DNA of 64,000 nucleotides from JAGVSV01 sp050952845. Lineage in GTDB: Bacteria > Bacillota > Clostridia > Christensenellales > Aristaeellaceae. The DNA lies in NCBI GenBank assembly GCA_050952845.1, contig JBMNLP010000001.1, positions 744,001 to 808,000 on the forward strand, written 5' to 3'. The translations under genes and the position numbers were made by a program. Shown here piece by piece: positions 51,866-60,740 of this stretch. The stretch's first letter is position 1. Each line of letters begins with the position of its first letter. Below the pieces are notes generated by a model. That model ran no database searches and had not been told where the DNA came from. It worked only from the letters and a program-made list of their open reading frames with translations.

Positions 51866-53233
51866 TTGGCAAAAGAGAAAACCATGTTTACCTGTACTAC
51901 CTGCGGGTTTGAAACGCCGCGGTGGTATGGAAAGTGCCCTGGATGCGATGCCTGGAATTCGCTGGAGGAGAGCAGGGCGCTGGTTCCCGCTGCGAAGGGC
52001 AAACCTCTTAAGCAGCGCGGCGGCACAGGGGCTGAAGCCGTGCGTATGGACAGGATCGCGCCCGAGCAGCAGCCGCACCGGCTGACCGGCATCGGCGAGT
52101 TTGATCGTGTCTTAGGCGGCGGCGTGGTGGACGGTTCGCTGCTGTTGATCGGCGGGGAACCGGGGGTGGGCAAGAGCACGCTGCTGCTGCAGGTGTGCGC
52201 GAGGCTGGCGGTGCAGGGCAAAACCGTGCTGTATATTAGCGGCGAGGAGAGTGCGCGGCAGATCAGGATGCGCGCCGAACGCCTGGGCGCCGACAGGACC
52301 GATATCCTTGTTCTGGCGGAGAACGCCATGGACGCCGTGGAGGAAAAGCTGAACGACACAGCGCCCGACTACGTTGTCATCGACTCCATACAGACCATGT
52401 ACTGCCCTGACATGTCCAGTGCTCCGGGCTCTGTCAGCCAGGTGCGCGAAAGCGCCTCCATCCTGATGCGGTACGCCAAGACGACGGGCTGCGCCGTATT
52501 TCTGGTCGGCCACGTTACCAAGGACGGCACCATCGCCGGTCCCCGCATCTTAGAGCACATGGTGGATGTGGTGCTGTATTTTGAGGGCGATCATCAGCGG
52601 GAATACCGCCTGCTGCGCGCTGTGAAAAACCGCTTCGGCTCAGTCAACGAACTGGGCATCTTCGAAATGACGGGCGAGGGGATGCGTGAAGTGCAGAACG
52701 CATCGGAAGCGCTGCTGTCCATGCGGGCAGCCAATGTCAGCGGTTCAGCCGTGTTCTGCGCGATGGAGGGCACCCGCCCCATGATGGTCGACGTGCAGGC
52801 GCTGGCAGCGCAATCGTTCTACACCTCGCCCAAGCGCACCGTCAACGGCATGGACCAGGGGCGCATCGCGCTGCTGATTGCCGTATTGGAAAAGCGCGCC
52901 GGCTTGCGGCTGTACAATCAGGATATCTATGTCAACGTCGCCGGCGGCATATCGCTCAGCGAGCCGGCGGCGGACCTGGCTGTCTGCATGGCGGTTGCGT
53001 CATCGCTGGCGGACCGGGCGCTGCCCATGGACTTAGCTGTCATGGGCGAGGTGGGTTTGGCAGGGGAAGTCAGGCCCATCCCGCATATGCAGCGCCGGCT
53101 GGCGGAGTGCGGGCGGCTGGGCTTCCGGCGCATTCTCTGCCCCCGCGAAAAGGACAGCAGGGGGGCGCCGGCAGGATTGCGGCTGATCACCGTGTCGTCC
53201 ATTTCCGAGGCGATGGCTGTGCTCCAGCCATAA
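51866..53233 (+). CDS. radA: DNA repair protein RadA
   Basis: A 455-residue RecA-like branch-migration ATPase. Zinc-finger CTTCGFETPRWYGKCPGC (about 8-25), Walker A GGEPGVGKSTLL (about 91-102), Walker B DYVVIDSIQTM (about 171-181), RadA-specific KNRFGSVNELGIFEM (about 253-267), and a C-terminal Lon-protease-like domain (ADLAVCMAVASSLADR, about 371-386). Start is TTG 51866 with AAGGGG at 9 bases, giving the usual MAKEK start. It ends in a possible AT-rich terminator at 53232-53258. Confidence 0.96.
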   Translation: MAKEKTMFTCTTCGFETPRWYGKCPGCDAWNSLEESRALVPAAKGKPLKQRGGTGAEAVRMDRIAPEQQPHRLTGIGEFDRVLGGGVVDGSLLLIGGEPGVGKSTLLLQVCARLAVQGKTVLYISGEESARQIRMRAERLGADRTDILVLAENAMDAVEEKLNDTAPDYVVIDSIQTMYCPDMSSAPGSVSQVRESASILMRYAKTTGCAVFLVGHVTKDGTIAGPRILEHMVDVVLYFEGDHQREYRLLRAVKNRFGSVNELGIFEMTGEGMREVQNASEALLSMRAANVSGSAVFCAMEGTRPMMVDVQALAAQSFYTSPKRTVNGMDQGRIALLIAVLEKRAGLRLYNQDIYVNVAGGISLSEPAADLAVCMAVASSLADRALPMDLAVMGEVGLAGEVRPIPHMQRRLAECGRLGFRRILCPREKDSRGAPAGLRLITVSSISEAMAVLQP

Positions 53234-53258
53234 ATCATGAAGCATAATTCATGATTTT
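53232..53258 (+). terminator. AT-rich terminator after radA
   Basis: Perfect 10-base inverted repeat AAATCATGAA / TTCATGATTT with 6-base loop, followed by one more T. It overlaps the radA stop codon. Low GC makes it weaker than typical. Confidence 0.5.
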
Positions 53259-53294
53259 GAAGCCGTTTTGTCATAATAGTTCATAGAATTATCC

Positions 53295-53323
53295 TTGTTG
53301 TGCCGGGGAACGGGTGATATAAT
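53295..53323 (+). promoter_or_regulatory. Promoter of the peptidoglycan-binding protein gene
   Basis: TTGTTG, 17-base spacer, perfect TATAAT, 49 bases upstream of ATG 53373. Confidence 0.65.
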
Positions 53324-53372
53324 CATGCCAGATCAGACTTTTTTACCTACCATATGAAACGGAGTGAGATGT

Positions 53373-54392
53373 ATGAGAAAGAGAATGACAGCGGCTGTGC
53401 TTGCCCTGGTTCTGGTGCTGGGCATCGCGTTGCCTGCGGCAGCCCTGACGCTCAGGTTCAAGGACGAGGGTCCAGAGGTTGCGCTGCTCCAGTGGAAACT
53501 TCAGGAGCTGAACTATTACAAAGGCGCTATCGACGGCAAGTATGGCTACGATCTGGTGCTGGCGGTCAGCGCCTACCAGAAAAACAACGGCTTGAAGGTA
53601 GACGGCGTTGCGGGGCCTCAAACCCTCGGCGCGCTGGGCGATGCTGCTCCCGGTGGCAAACCGGCCGACGCGGGTGCTGTGCGGCGCATCGCTTACGGCT
53701 CCACCGGCGATGATGTCGTCAGCATTCAGAACCGGCTGAAAGACTTGGGCTATTTCAGCGGCACGGTGGATGGAAAGTTCCGCGACAGCACGTTTCGCGC
53801 CGTTGTTGATTTCCAGCGCGTCAGCCACCTGACCAAAGACGGCATTGTGGGCCCGGTCACCTGGAACCGGCTGTTCGGCAAATCAGCGATCAGCAAGTCC
53901 GCCTCGTCGTCTTCCGCGGTGTTGCGGTTGAATTACCGCGACAGCGGGGAGGATGTTGCCAAGGTGCAGCAGCGGCTGAAGGAGCTGAAGTACTTCACCA
54001 AGACGGTGGACGGCACGTATTGTTACTACACCTACCAGACCGTGCGCAGCTTTCAAAAACTCAATGGCCTGAAGGTGGACGGCGTTGTCGGCCGCCAGAC
54101 ATGGAACAAGCTGATGAGCTCTGAAGCTGTGCCGGCCGATGCCGGTGCCAAGCCCCCGGCTCCCGGCGTGATGCGCATCAAGTATAAGAATACCGGCAGC
54201 AACGTGCTGGCTATTCAACAAAAGTTAGAAGCTTTGAACTATTATGCCAGCGCGCTGGACGGCTATTTCAGCTACACGCTGTACAAGGCTGTCTGCGATT
54301 TTCAGAAGGTTAACGGCCTGAAGGTGGACGGCGTTGTCGGTCAGATCACCTGGGATCAGCTGATGGGCCCGGGCGCTATCCCCAGGCCATAA
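53373..54392 (+). CDS. Secreted protein with four peptidoglycan-binding domains
   Basis: A 339-residue exported protein. Signal peptide MRKRMTAAVLALVLVLGIAL then PAAA. Four PG_binding_1 repeats follow, each with the pattern GxDVxxxQxxLKxLxYF...F Q..NGLKVDGVVG, at about 24-85, 100-165, 185-250 and 268-335. There is no catalytic domain, so it may bind or anchor to the cell wall. ATG 53373 with GGAG at 8 bases is preferred to GTG 53364. It stands alone under its own promoter. Confidence 0.88.
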   Translation: MRKRMTAAVLALVLVLGIALPAAALTLRFKDEGPEVALLQWKLQELNYYKGAIDGKYGYDLVLAVSAYQKNNGLKVDGVAGPQTLGALGDAAPGGKPADAGAVRRIAYGSTGDDVVSIQNRLKDLGYFSGTVDGKFRDSTFRAVVDFQRVSHLTKDGIVGPVTWNRLFGKSAISKSASSSSAVLRLNYRDSGEDVAKVQQRLKELKYFTKTVDGTYCYYTYQTVRSFQKLNGLKVDGVVGRQTWNKLMSSEAVPADAGAKPPAPGVMRIKYKNTGSNVLAIQQKLEALNYYASALDGYFSYTLYKAVCDFQKVNGLKVDGVVGQITWDQLMGPGAIPRP

Positions 54393-54398
54393 CAAAAC

Positions 54399-54427
54399 TT
54401 GAAATCCATGCTGGTGCGTGGTATGAT
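54399..54427 (+). promoter_or_regulatory. Promoter of secG
   Basis: TTGAAA and TATGAT with a 17-base spacer, 35 bases upstream of the secG ATG. Confidence 0.6.
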
Positions 54428-54462
54428 GTGCTTGTTAATTTGTAAGGGGGTATTGTACCGTT

Positions 54463-54705
54463 ATGTCCACAGCCCAGCTGATTGTCACCATCCTGTTGAT
54501 GCTCTCATCCCTTGCCGTAATCATCTCGGTATTGTTGCAGAAGGGCGATGAGGACGCCATGTCCGCGCTAACCGGCGGCGGCAGCGGCGACAGCTTTTTC
54601 AGCAAGAACAAAAACAAGACGCTGCAGGGCCGCCTGGCATTGATCACCAAGGTGTCCGCCAGCCTGTTTGTTGCCCTTGCACTGCTGATGATATTTCTGA
54701 ACTGA
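54463..54705 (+). CDS. secG: Preprotein translocase subunit SecG
   Basis: An 80-residue two-helix membrane protein: LIVTILLMLSSLAVIISVLL (about 6-25), then QKGDEDAMSALTGGGSGDSF (about 26-45, the conserved Q-K-G and Gly-rich loop) and a second helix with SASLFVALALLMIFLN. It stabilises the SecYEG channel. It has its own promoter and terminator (54723-54750). Confidence 0.92.
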   Translation: MSTAQLIVTILLMLSSLAVIISVLLQKGDEDAMSALTGGGSGDSFFSKNKNKTLQGRLALITKVSASLFVALALLMIFLN

Positions 54706-54722
54706 TGACCACAGGACGGTTG

Positions 54723-54750
54723 GGCTGGCGCTGCTGCGTCAGCCTTTTTT
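54723..54750 (+). terminator. Terminator of secG
   Basis: GGCTGGCG and CGTCAGCC pair (one G-T) around CTGCTG and are followed by six T, 18 bases after the secG stop. Confidence 0.85.
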
Positions 54751-54775
54751 GATAGACAAAGCAAGCGGAGAAGGC

Positions 54776-56743
54776 ATGGGTGTCATTGTCATGACAATTC
54801 AGCACCTGTCCAAGGCGTTTGGTGTGGACGAAGTGCTGAAGGACATCAATTTTACATTGGAAAGCCGGGAGCGTCTGGCGCTGGTCGGCGTGAATGGCTC
54901 CGGTAAAACCACGCTGCTGCGGCTGATCGCGGGCTTTCTTCAGCCCGATGACGGGCAAATTTCCTTGCAGAGAGGCCTGCGCCTGGGCTACCTTGTGCAA
55001 AACTATCGGCCTGCCCCCGAGGCGACGCTGCTGCAGGAAGCCGAGGCGGTGTTTGAACCGGTGTTTGCGCTGGAGCGGCGCATGCGCGACATTGAGGTTC
55101 GGATGGCAGGCGCTGACGAGCAGGAGCTCAGGCTGTTGGGCAACGAGTATGCCAGGCTGGCTGATCGATTTGAAGCCATGGACGGATTTGCCTGCCATTC
55201 GCTGATTCAGGGGGTGCTGGCCGGGCTGGGCTTTACGGAAAGCCAGCTGCTCCAGCGCGCGGCGACGCTCAGCGGCGGTGAACTGACGCGCTTGAACCTC
55301 GCCAAGCTGCTGCTGCAAAAGCCTGACCTGCTGCTGTTGGATGAGCCTACCAACCACCTGGATCTGGAGGCGCTAACCTGGCTGGAGAACTACCTCAAGG
55401 AATACCAGGGCGCGCTGATCGCCGTCTCGCACGACCGGTACTTCCTCGACCAGGTGTGCACATCGGTGGTGGAAATCCTCTTTGGCGTGTCGGAAAGCTA
55501 CCGCGGCAATTACTCAAGTTACGTCATCCAGCGGGAGGAGCGGTTTGACAGCCGGATGAAGGCCTGGCAACTGCAACAAAAGGAAATAGCCAGGCAGCGG
55601 GAGATCATCGCCCGCTACCGGCGTTTCAACCGGGAGAAGTCCATCCGGGCGGCGGAAAGCCGTGAGAAGGCGCTGGCGCGCATGGACTTGCTGGACAAGC
55701 CCGACGACGAACGGCAGATATTTTTCCGCTTCCATGCTAAGCGGCGCATAGGCTATGATGCGCTGGAGGTGCGCGGCATGTCCAAAAGCTTTGACGATCA
55801 GGAGGTGTTCAGCGGCGCATCCCTGGTACTCAAGTCGGGGGACCGCGCGGCGCTGATCGGCGCCAACGGGATTGGCAAATCGACGCTGCTGGAATGCATC
55901 ATCGGCAAGCAGAAGCCGGACAGCGGCACGGTTTATTTTGGTGCCAACGCCGATATCGGGTATTACGACCAGAAGCAGCAATCGCTGGACAATGAAAAAA
56001 CCGTACTGGACTCAATCTGGGATGAGTTCCCGCAGCTGGAGCAGCACGAGGTCAGGGGCGCGCTGGGTTTATTCCTGTTTTCCGGCGACGATGTGTTCGA
56101 AAAGGTCGGCACGCTGTCGGGCGGCGAGAAGGCGCGTGTTGCGCTGACCAGGCTGATGCTCCGGCAGGACAACTTCCTCGTGTTGGATGAGCCCACCAAC
56201 CACCTGGACGCGGACAGCAGGGAAATGCTGGAAGCGGCGCTGGAGGACTTTGACGGCGTCATCCTGGCGGTATCCCATGACCGGTATTTTATCAACCGCT
56301 TTGCCAACAAGCTGTTGGTGATGGAGCAGGATGGTATCATCGTCTATGACGGAAACTATGACGCCTATCAGCAGCAGGTGGCGCGGCAGGAGGCTGCCGC
56401 CGATCCGGCAGAGGATGGCCTGACGCGTACGCAGGTTGTCCGGCAGCGCAGGCGCTCGCGTGAGCAGCAGGCGCGCCTGCAGGAGTTGGCAGATAACCTG
56501 ACCCGGGCTGAGCAGGAAGCGGTCAAGCAGGAAGAGGAGCTGAGGGTGCTGGAAAGAAGCTTGGAGAATCCGGACATATATCTGGACCACGAGAGGACGG
56601 CTGACGTGATGCGACAAATCCAGGAGCTGAAAAAACGCATCGACGACAGCCTGGCTGTGTGGGAGAAGGCCGAAACCGCGCTGGCAGCGTATCAGGCCGA
56701 GATCGACACCCGCGGCGAGCAGCTTTCTTCTGATCACTTCTGA
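54776..56743 (+). CDS. ABC-F family ATP-binding protein
   Basis: A 655-residue soluble protein with two ABC domains and no membrane helices, acting on the ribosome. First domain: VNGSGKTTLLRL (Walker A, about 38-49), TLSGGELTRLNLA (signature, about 165-177) and LLLLDEPTNHLD (Walker B, about 185-196). Linker of about 90 residues, second domain: GANGIGKSTLLE (about 363-374), LSGGEKARVAL (about 450-460) and LVLDEPTNHLDADS (about 472-485). The C-terminus (about 555-645) is a charged coiled coil, as in Uup/YdiF. ATG 54776 (GGAG at 5 bases) is chosen; ATG 54791 is possible. Antibiotic protection or translation factor roles cannot be told apart. Confidence 0.93.
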   Translation: MGVIVMTIQHLSKAFGVDEVLKDINFTLESRERLALVGVNGSGKTTLLRLIAGFLQPDDGQISLQRGLRLGYLVQNYRPAPEATLLQEAEAVFEPVFALERRMRDIEVRMAGADEQELRLLGNEYARLADRFEAMDGFACHSLIQGVLAGLGFTESQLLQRAATLSGGELTRLNLAKLLLQKPDLLLLDEPTNHLDLEALTWLENYLKEYQGALIAVSHDRYFLDQVCTSVVEILFGVSESYRGNYSSYVIQREERFDSRMKAWQLQQKEIARQREIIARYRRFNREKSIRAAESREKALARMDLLDKPDDERQIFFRFHAKRRIGYDALEVRGMSKSFDDQEVFSGASLVLKSGDRAALIGANGIGKSTLLECIIGKQKPDSGTVYFGANADIGYYDQKQQSLDNEKTVLDSIWDEFPQLEQHEVRGALGLFLFSGDDVFEKVGTLSGGEKARVALTRLMLRQDNFLVLDEPTNHLDADSREMLEAALEDFDGVILAVSHDRYFINRFANKLLVMEQDGIIVYDGNYDAYQQQVARQEAAADPAEDGLTRTQVVRQRRRSREQQARLQELADNLTRAEQEAVKQEEELRVLERSLENPDIYLDHERTADVMRQIQELKKRIDDSLAVWEKAETALAAYQAEIDTRGEQLSSDHF

Positions 56744-56770
56744 TCACTGACCACTGATCACTGCCAAAGC
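56741..56770. repeat. Short TGATCACT repeats
   Basis: TGATCACT or TGATCACTG occurs three times from 56729 to 56763 around the ABC-F stop codon, a tiny direct-repeat array. It may be a replication slippage product. Confidence 0.4.
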
Positions 56771-56772
56771 GG

Positions 56773-56801
56773 TTGTTCCTTTCCGTTATTTATGCTAAGA
56801 T
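56773..56801 (+). promoter_or_regulatory. Probable promoter of the secreted protein at 56834
   Basis: TTGTTC, 17-base spacer, TAAGAT; moderate match to consensus, 32 bases before the GTG start. Confidence 0.5.
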
Positions 56802-56833
56802 TGAGCTGAAGCTTGTGATAAGGAGGGGTGTTC

Positions 56834-58363
56834 GTGCGGAAACAAATTTTCCTGCTTTTGCTGATCCCGTTGCTGTTGTTGCTGGCGCATGGTGCGCTGG
56901 CTGCGGAGTATACGTTTTCGTCCATTGATGCTGTGGTGACCGTGCCGGAAACCACCTATGACCCCGTCTTAACGCCGGAAAACCTGGCGGCACATGAAGC
57001 ATTTCTTCAAGAAAAAGGGCTGACCGTTGAGGAAGCCGAAGCCCTTTTTCAAAGCAAGGGCGTTGTGCTGCGTGCATACGATAAAAAAGAAAACCGCGTG
57101 CTGGAGATCACTGCGCTGGACGATGCCGACGGCAAGCAGTATTTCGACATCAACCAGCAAACCCCGGACACCCGCGCCCACTACAGGCGTTCGCACGGCA
57201 AGGGCGGCGCATACGCGCTACTGGGCTACACCTATGACAGCATAGAGTGGCGTAATTTTCCCCATGTGGGGCGCTTTCTGATGTTGCGCTACGCCTACCG
57301 TCAAAACGGCGAGTTGGTGTGCCGTGGCTTCCAGCGCCGTTCGGTTAGGAATGGCCATACGATCACGGTGGACATGCAGGTGTACGGGCGCACGGTGAAG
57401 GGGGGCGACAACACGGCGCTGAACAAGGTGTTTGATACGCTACGCTTTACGGCGGATCAGCCTATGCCCGAATTGCCCCTGGTTCTGATTGAAAAGAAAA
57501 CCGCACCGGTTGAGGTGAGCGAGCCGGCTTTCCAAATGACAGGCAAGACGGCGCCGGGTGCCAGGCTGTATGCTGTCGTGACGTCGTTTTCGGTGCCCAA
57601 GGCTGAGTTTTTTGAAACCTATGCCGATAGAAACGGCAATTATAAGCTGAACATCACCCTGCCCCGGGAAGACCTTTTCCTGATGACGCTGACGGTGTCT
57701 AAGGAAGGTGCCCTTTCCACCGAGATCCAGCGCAGCATCAACTACCAGAAAGGCTTGCTACCCGTTTCTCTGGATGCCGAGCCACCAGCAACCCTGACCG
57801 AGGATAGCTATACTCTCTCTGGATCAACCGAATCGGGCGTTACCGTGCAGCTCAATGTCAACGATGTTAACCAAACCAGGCGGACCAATAACAACCGGAC
57901 GTTCTCATTCAAAATCGACACCTATGAGGAAGGGCACTACCGCATCAGGCTGGTTTTGTCTAAAAAGGGCTATGATACGCGTACATTTGAATACGAATGC
58001 GACCGCGTGCTGGATGACAATGCTAAAATAGACCGGGTGAAAGCAGAGGCGGCCAAACCTGCTTATAAGACGCTTGTGCGGAAGATCGATAGCTACGACG
58101 GGCGCCTGGTGACGATGGCAGGCTACATCGTCGCCAAGGAAGAAAAGGCGGGAGAATGGATCACGGAAATCGCCCTGACCAAAAAGGGTGATAAGTACAC
58201 CGACCGCATCATCACCGCCGCGGACAGGGACTTTGACCTGCCCATCAACACCAAGGTGCGCGTGTACGGCACCGTTGTCGGCATGAACAACATGCTGCTC
58301 AGCGACAACACCGAAGTAAAGTATCCCAAGCTTCAGCTGGTTCTGATGGAAGCAGCTGATTGA
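56834..58363 (+). CDS. Large secreted protein with Ig-like and OB-fold-like regions
   Basis: A 509-residue exported protein. Signal peptide RKQIFLLLLIPLLLLLAHGA then LAA near residue 20. The N-terminal half (about 22-205) has no recognised domain. Residues about 220-400 look like two Ig-like sandwich domains (FQMTGKTAPGARLYAVVTSF and TYEEGHYRIRLVLSKKGYDT). The C-terminal about 100 residues (LVRKIDSYDGRLVTMAGYIV, then INTKVRVYGTVVGMN) resemble an OB fold like that of the protein at 62679. GTG 56834 has AGGAGG at 7 bases. It probably works outside the cell or at the wall; function unknown. Confidence 0.7.
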   Translation: MRKQIFLLLLIPLLLLLAHGALAAEYTFSSIDAVVTVPETTYDPVLTPENLAAHEAFLQEKGLTVEEAEALFQSKGVVLRAYDKKENRVLEITALDDADGKQYFDINQQTPDTRAHYRRSHGKGGAYALLGYTYDSIEWRNFPHVGRFLMLRYAYRQNGELVCRGFQRRSVRNGHTITVDMQVYGRTVKGGDNTALNKVFDTLRFTADQPMPELPLVLIEKKTAPVEVSEPAFQMTGKTAPGARLYAVVTSFSVPKAEFFETYADRNGNYKLNITLPREDLFLMTLTVSKEGALSTEIQRSINYQKGLLPVSLDAEPPATLTEDSYTLSGSTESGVTVQLNVNDVNQTRRTNNNRTFSFKIDTYEEGHYRIRLVLSKKGYDTRTFEYECDRVLDDNAKIDRVKAEAAKPAYKTLVRKIDSYDGRLVTMAGYIVAKEEKAGEWITEIALTKKGDKYTDRIITAADRDFDLPINTKVRVYGTVVGMNNMLLSDNTEVKYPKLQLVLMEAAD

Positions 58364-58415
58364 TATCGTTAAACCAAAGGAATTTGCCGGCATAGCCGGG
58401 TGAGGAGTGTACCAG

Positions 58416-59627
58416 ATGGCGGCTTCTGCAGCAGGTTGGACCAGCGAATTTTATGACATCCCATACGGACCGCTCGGCGTAATCGCGATGCCCGGTTGCG
58501 AGGAACTGGGAGACAACATCAACCGCTGGCTGATGAAATGGCATGATTTGCAGGAAGTTCAGGACCAGGAATACTATACCAATCCGGGCATGGACCGCGA
58601 TAGCTTTCTGATCAAGGCATACTGCCCCCGGTTTGGAACCGGGGAGGGCAAGGGCGTGCTCAAAGAGAGCGTACGGGGGCTGGATATCTATATCATCAGC
58701 GATGTCACCGCCTATGACATCACATACAGGATGTACGATCTGGAGGTGCCCATGTCTCCGGACGATCATTTTCAGGACCTTAAGCGCATCATCGCGGCTA
58801 TTGGCGGCAAGGGCAAGCGTGTGAACGTCATCATGCCTTTTTTATACGAAAGCAGGCAGCACCGCCGCACCACCAGGGAAAGCCTGGACTGTGCGCTGGC
58901 TCTGCAGGAGTTAGAGAGCATGGGGGTTGCCAACATCATCACTTTTGACGCACACGACCCCCGGGTGCTGAACGCCATCCCGCTGGGCGGCTTTGAAAAC
59001 GTCATGCCCACCTACCAGATGCTGAAGGCTTTGTTCCGCGAGGTCAAGGACCTGCATATCAGCAAGAACAATATGCTCATCGTCAGCCCCGATGAAGGCG
59101 CCGTACCCAGAAACATCTATTATTCCTCGGTACTTTCGCTGGAGATGGGCATGTTTTACAAGCGGCGCGACTACACCACCATCGTCAACGGCCGTAACCC
59201 CATCATTGCGCATGAGTACATCGGTACTTCTGTTGAGGGCAAGGATATCATCGTGGCGGATGACATCCTGTCCTCCGGCGAGTCGATTTTAGAACTTGCC
59301 AGGGAGTTGAAAAAGCGCAAAGCCAACCGCATTTTTGCGCTGGTGACCTTTGCCTTTTTCACCGACGGCATCGAAGCCTACAACGAAGCCTACGAGCAGG
59401 GCCTGATCAGCAGGGTGGTTGCTACCAACCTGAACTATCGCAGGAAGGAGTTACGGCAGGCAAAGTGGTTTGTCGAGGCGGACATGAGCAAATACCTTGC
59501 TTACCTGATCGCCACGCTGAACCATGACAGGAGCCTCAATGCCCTGCTGAACCCCTTCAACCGCATCAAGGCGCTGTTGGAACGCTATGTCAATGAACAA
59601 GCCGACAGCGGCATCCGCTTCGTATAG
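58416..59627 (+). CDS. prs: Ribose-phosphate pyrophosphokinase (long form)
   Basis: A 403-residue PRPP synthase; classical bacterial Prs is about 315 residues, and the long form is common in Clostridia. Conserved elements: RRTTRESLDCALALQELESM (about 152-171), TFDAHDPRVLNAIP (about 177-190, catalytic loop region), and the PRPP-binding motif IIVADDILSSGESILELARE (about 283-302). ATG 58416 follows GAGGAG. It feeds nucleotide, His and Trp synthesis. Two small downstream genes probably lie in the same transcript. Confidence 0.92.
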   Translation: MAASAAGWTSEFYDIPYGPLGVIAMPGCEELGDNINRWLMKWHDLQEVQDQEYYTNPGMDRDSFLIKAYCPRFGTGEGKGVLKESVRGLDIYIISDVTAYDITYRMYDLEVPMSPDDHFQDLKRIIAAIGGKGKRVNVIMPFLYESRQHRRTTRESLDCALALQELESMGVANIITFDAHDPRVLNAIPLGGFENVMPTYQMLKALFREVKDLHISKNNMLIVSPDEGAVPRNIYYSSVLSLEMGMFYKRRDYTTIVNGRNPIIAHEYIGTSVEGKDIIVADDILSSGESILELARELKKRKANRIFALVTFAFFTDGIEAYNEAYEQGLISRVVATNLNYRRKELRQAKWFVEADMSKYLAYLIATLNHDRSLNALLNPFNRIKALLERYVNEQADSGIRFV

Positions 59628-59629
59628 CC

Positions 59630-60091
59630 ATGGATGGGCAGACAGATGTGGATAGACTCGACGGGCAGCTGAGCACACCGCAGGAACAGAAAAAGCCCGG
59701 GCTTGTAAAGAAGTCGTTGGACATGCTGGAGGGCGCGGTCAGCAGCCTCAAGGGTAAGGATATAAACCACCTGATTGAGGTGTTCACGTCGGAAATGACG
59801 CTGGTGGCTGAAGGCCTCAGCGAGGATCAGGTTCGCACCAGCCACGAGGTGGCTGATCTGTCGGCCAGGCAGACCATCTTGGAAGAGGAGGCCAATGCCT
59901 TTCAAGCCGACAATGCGCGCCAGCTGCAAACGATTCTCAAGCGCCTGGACGCGCTGGAAAAACAGCAGGTTAGCCGGAAAACCAAGAAAAGCACGCTGCT
60001 GTTGGCGTTGCGGCAGGCAACCTGGCTGGCTGCTATTCTGGCAGCAGCGTGGATTATCACGGCTGCGATGAAGTTCTTTGGAGGGCAGTGA
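59630..60091 (+). CDS. Tail-anchored coiled-coil protein of unknown function
   Basis: A 153-residue protein. It begins 2 bases after prs. The middle has a helical, charged region (EEEANAFQADNARQLQTILK, about 86-105) with heptads and the C-terminus is a single membrane helix (TWLAAILAAAWIITAAMKFF, about 131-150), so it is probably a tail-anchored membrane protein. I do not recognise a family. Close coupling to prs and to the following gene suggests a conserved unit. Confidence 0.6.
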   Translation: MDGQTDVDRLDGQLSTPQEQKKPGLVKKSLDMLEGAVSSLKGKDINHLIEVFTSEMTLVAEGLSEDQVRTSHEVADLSARQTILEEEANAFQADNARQLQTILKRLDALEKQQVSRKTKKSTLLLALRQATWLAAILAAAWIITAAMKFFGGQ

Positions 60092-60092
60092 G

Positions 60093-60578
60093 ATGGATTT
60101 TCAATCGCTGGTTGAGCAATATAAAAGCCGTAGCAGCAGCGCGCTGGTGGACAGCATTGCGGCTGGCCTCAGCTATGCGGACGAATTGTCCGTAGATGTG
60201 GGGTTGCTGTCCGACACCGGCGTGCTGGATGATGTGCTGGGGGCGGTCAGCGTTGCGCTGCCCTTTGCCATCATTGCGGTAACCGAGGGCGGTAAGGCAG
60301 TGCTGGGCCATAAAACGGGCAGGGCTGCCGTGCAGGACGCAGGATACCGGGTCATTAAAACCGGCGCCGCCATGGGAGCGGGTGCCGCTGCAGCCGGGTT
60401 GGGCGCCGGGTTTTTGCCGGCGATACCGGTTGCCATGGGGGTGCGGATGGCGCTGGACAGGTATCGCAGCCGCATGTTGACGAGATACCGCGTCAGCCAG
60501 CGCATCCGGCGCCTGGAAGCGCTGCGGCAAAGTCGCGCGGAGCGGCTGTTTCAGCCTGCGCTGCCCGAAGCAGTTTAG
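60093..60578 (+). CDS. Small Gly/Ala-rich membrane protein of unknown function
   Basis: A 161-residue protein starting at ATG 60093, 1 base after the preceding stop, behind GGAGGG. Two hydrophobic stretches are plausible (LGAVSVALPFAIIAVTEGGK, about 49-68; and a Gly/Ala-rich segment AAMGAGAAAAGLGAGFLPAI, about 92-111), followed by a basic tail. The stop TAG (60576-60578) lies inside the terminal arm of a palindromic repeat. No family is recognised. Confidence 0.6.
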   Translation: MDFQSLVEQYKSRSSSALVDSIAAGLSYADELSVDVGLLSDTGVLDDVLGAVSVALPFAIIAVTEGGKAVLGHKTGRAAVQDAGYRVIKTGAAMGAGAAAAGLGAGFLPAIPVAMGVRMALDRYRSRMLTRYRVSQRIRRLEALRQSRAERLFQPALPEAV

Positions 60579-60740
60579 AGCAAATTTACTTATCATGGCG
60601 CAGTCGCAGACTTGTCTTTTTGCCTCTGGCAGTGTCGCTGTTCACTTGACGTAGCGCTGCTACGCCTGCGTTCACGCTCCTTGCCAGCGACAAAAAACCT
60701 GCGCCGCTTTGTCCGCCACGATTGCGTAATTTGCTCTAAA
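60574..60740. repeat. 167-bp imperfect palindromic repeat, copy D (divergent type)
   Basis: Perfect 13-base ends TTTAGAGCAAATT / AATTTGCTCTAAA and long pairing inner arms close on the central dyad GTAGCGCTGCTACGC, the same core as copies B and C. Its outer sequence differs from theirs. TTTAGAGC at each end supplies TAG stops: to the plus-strand gene ending at 60578 and, on the other strand, to the PHP gene ending at 60736. It probably acts as a bidirectional terminator-like hairpin. Confidence 0.85.
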
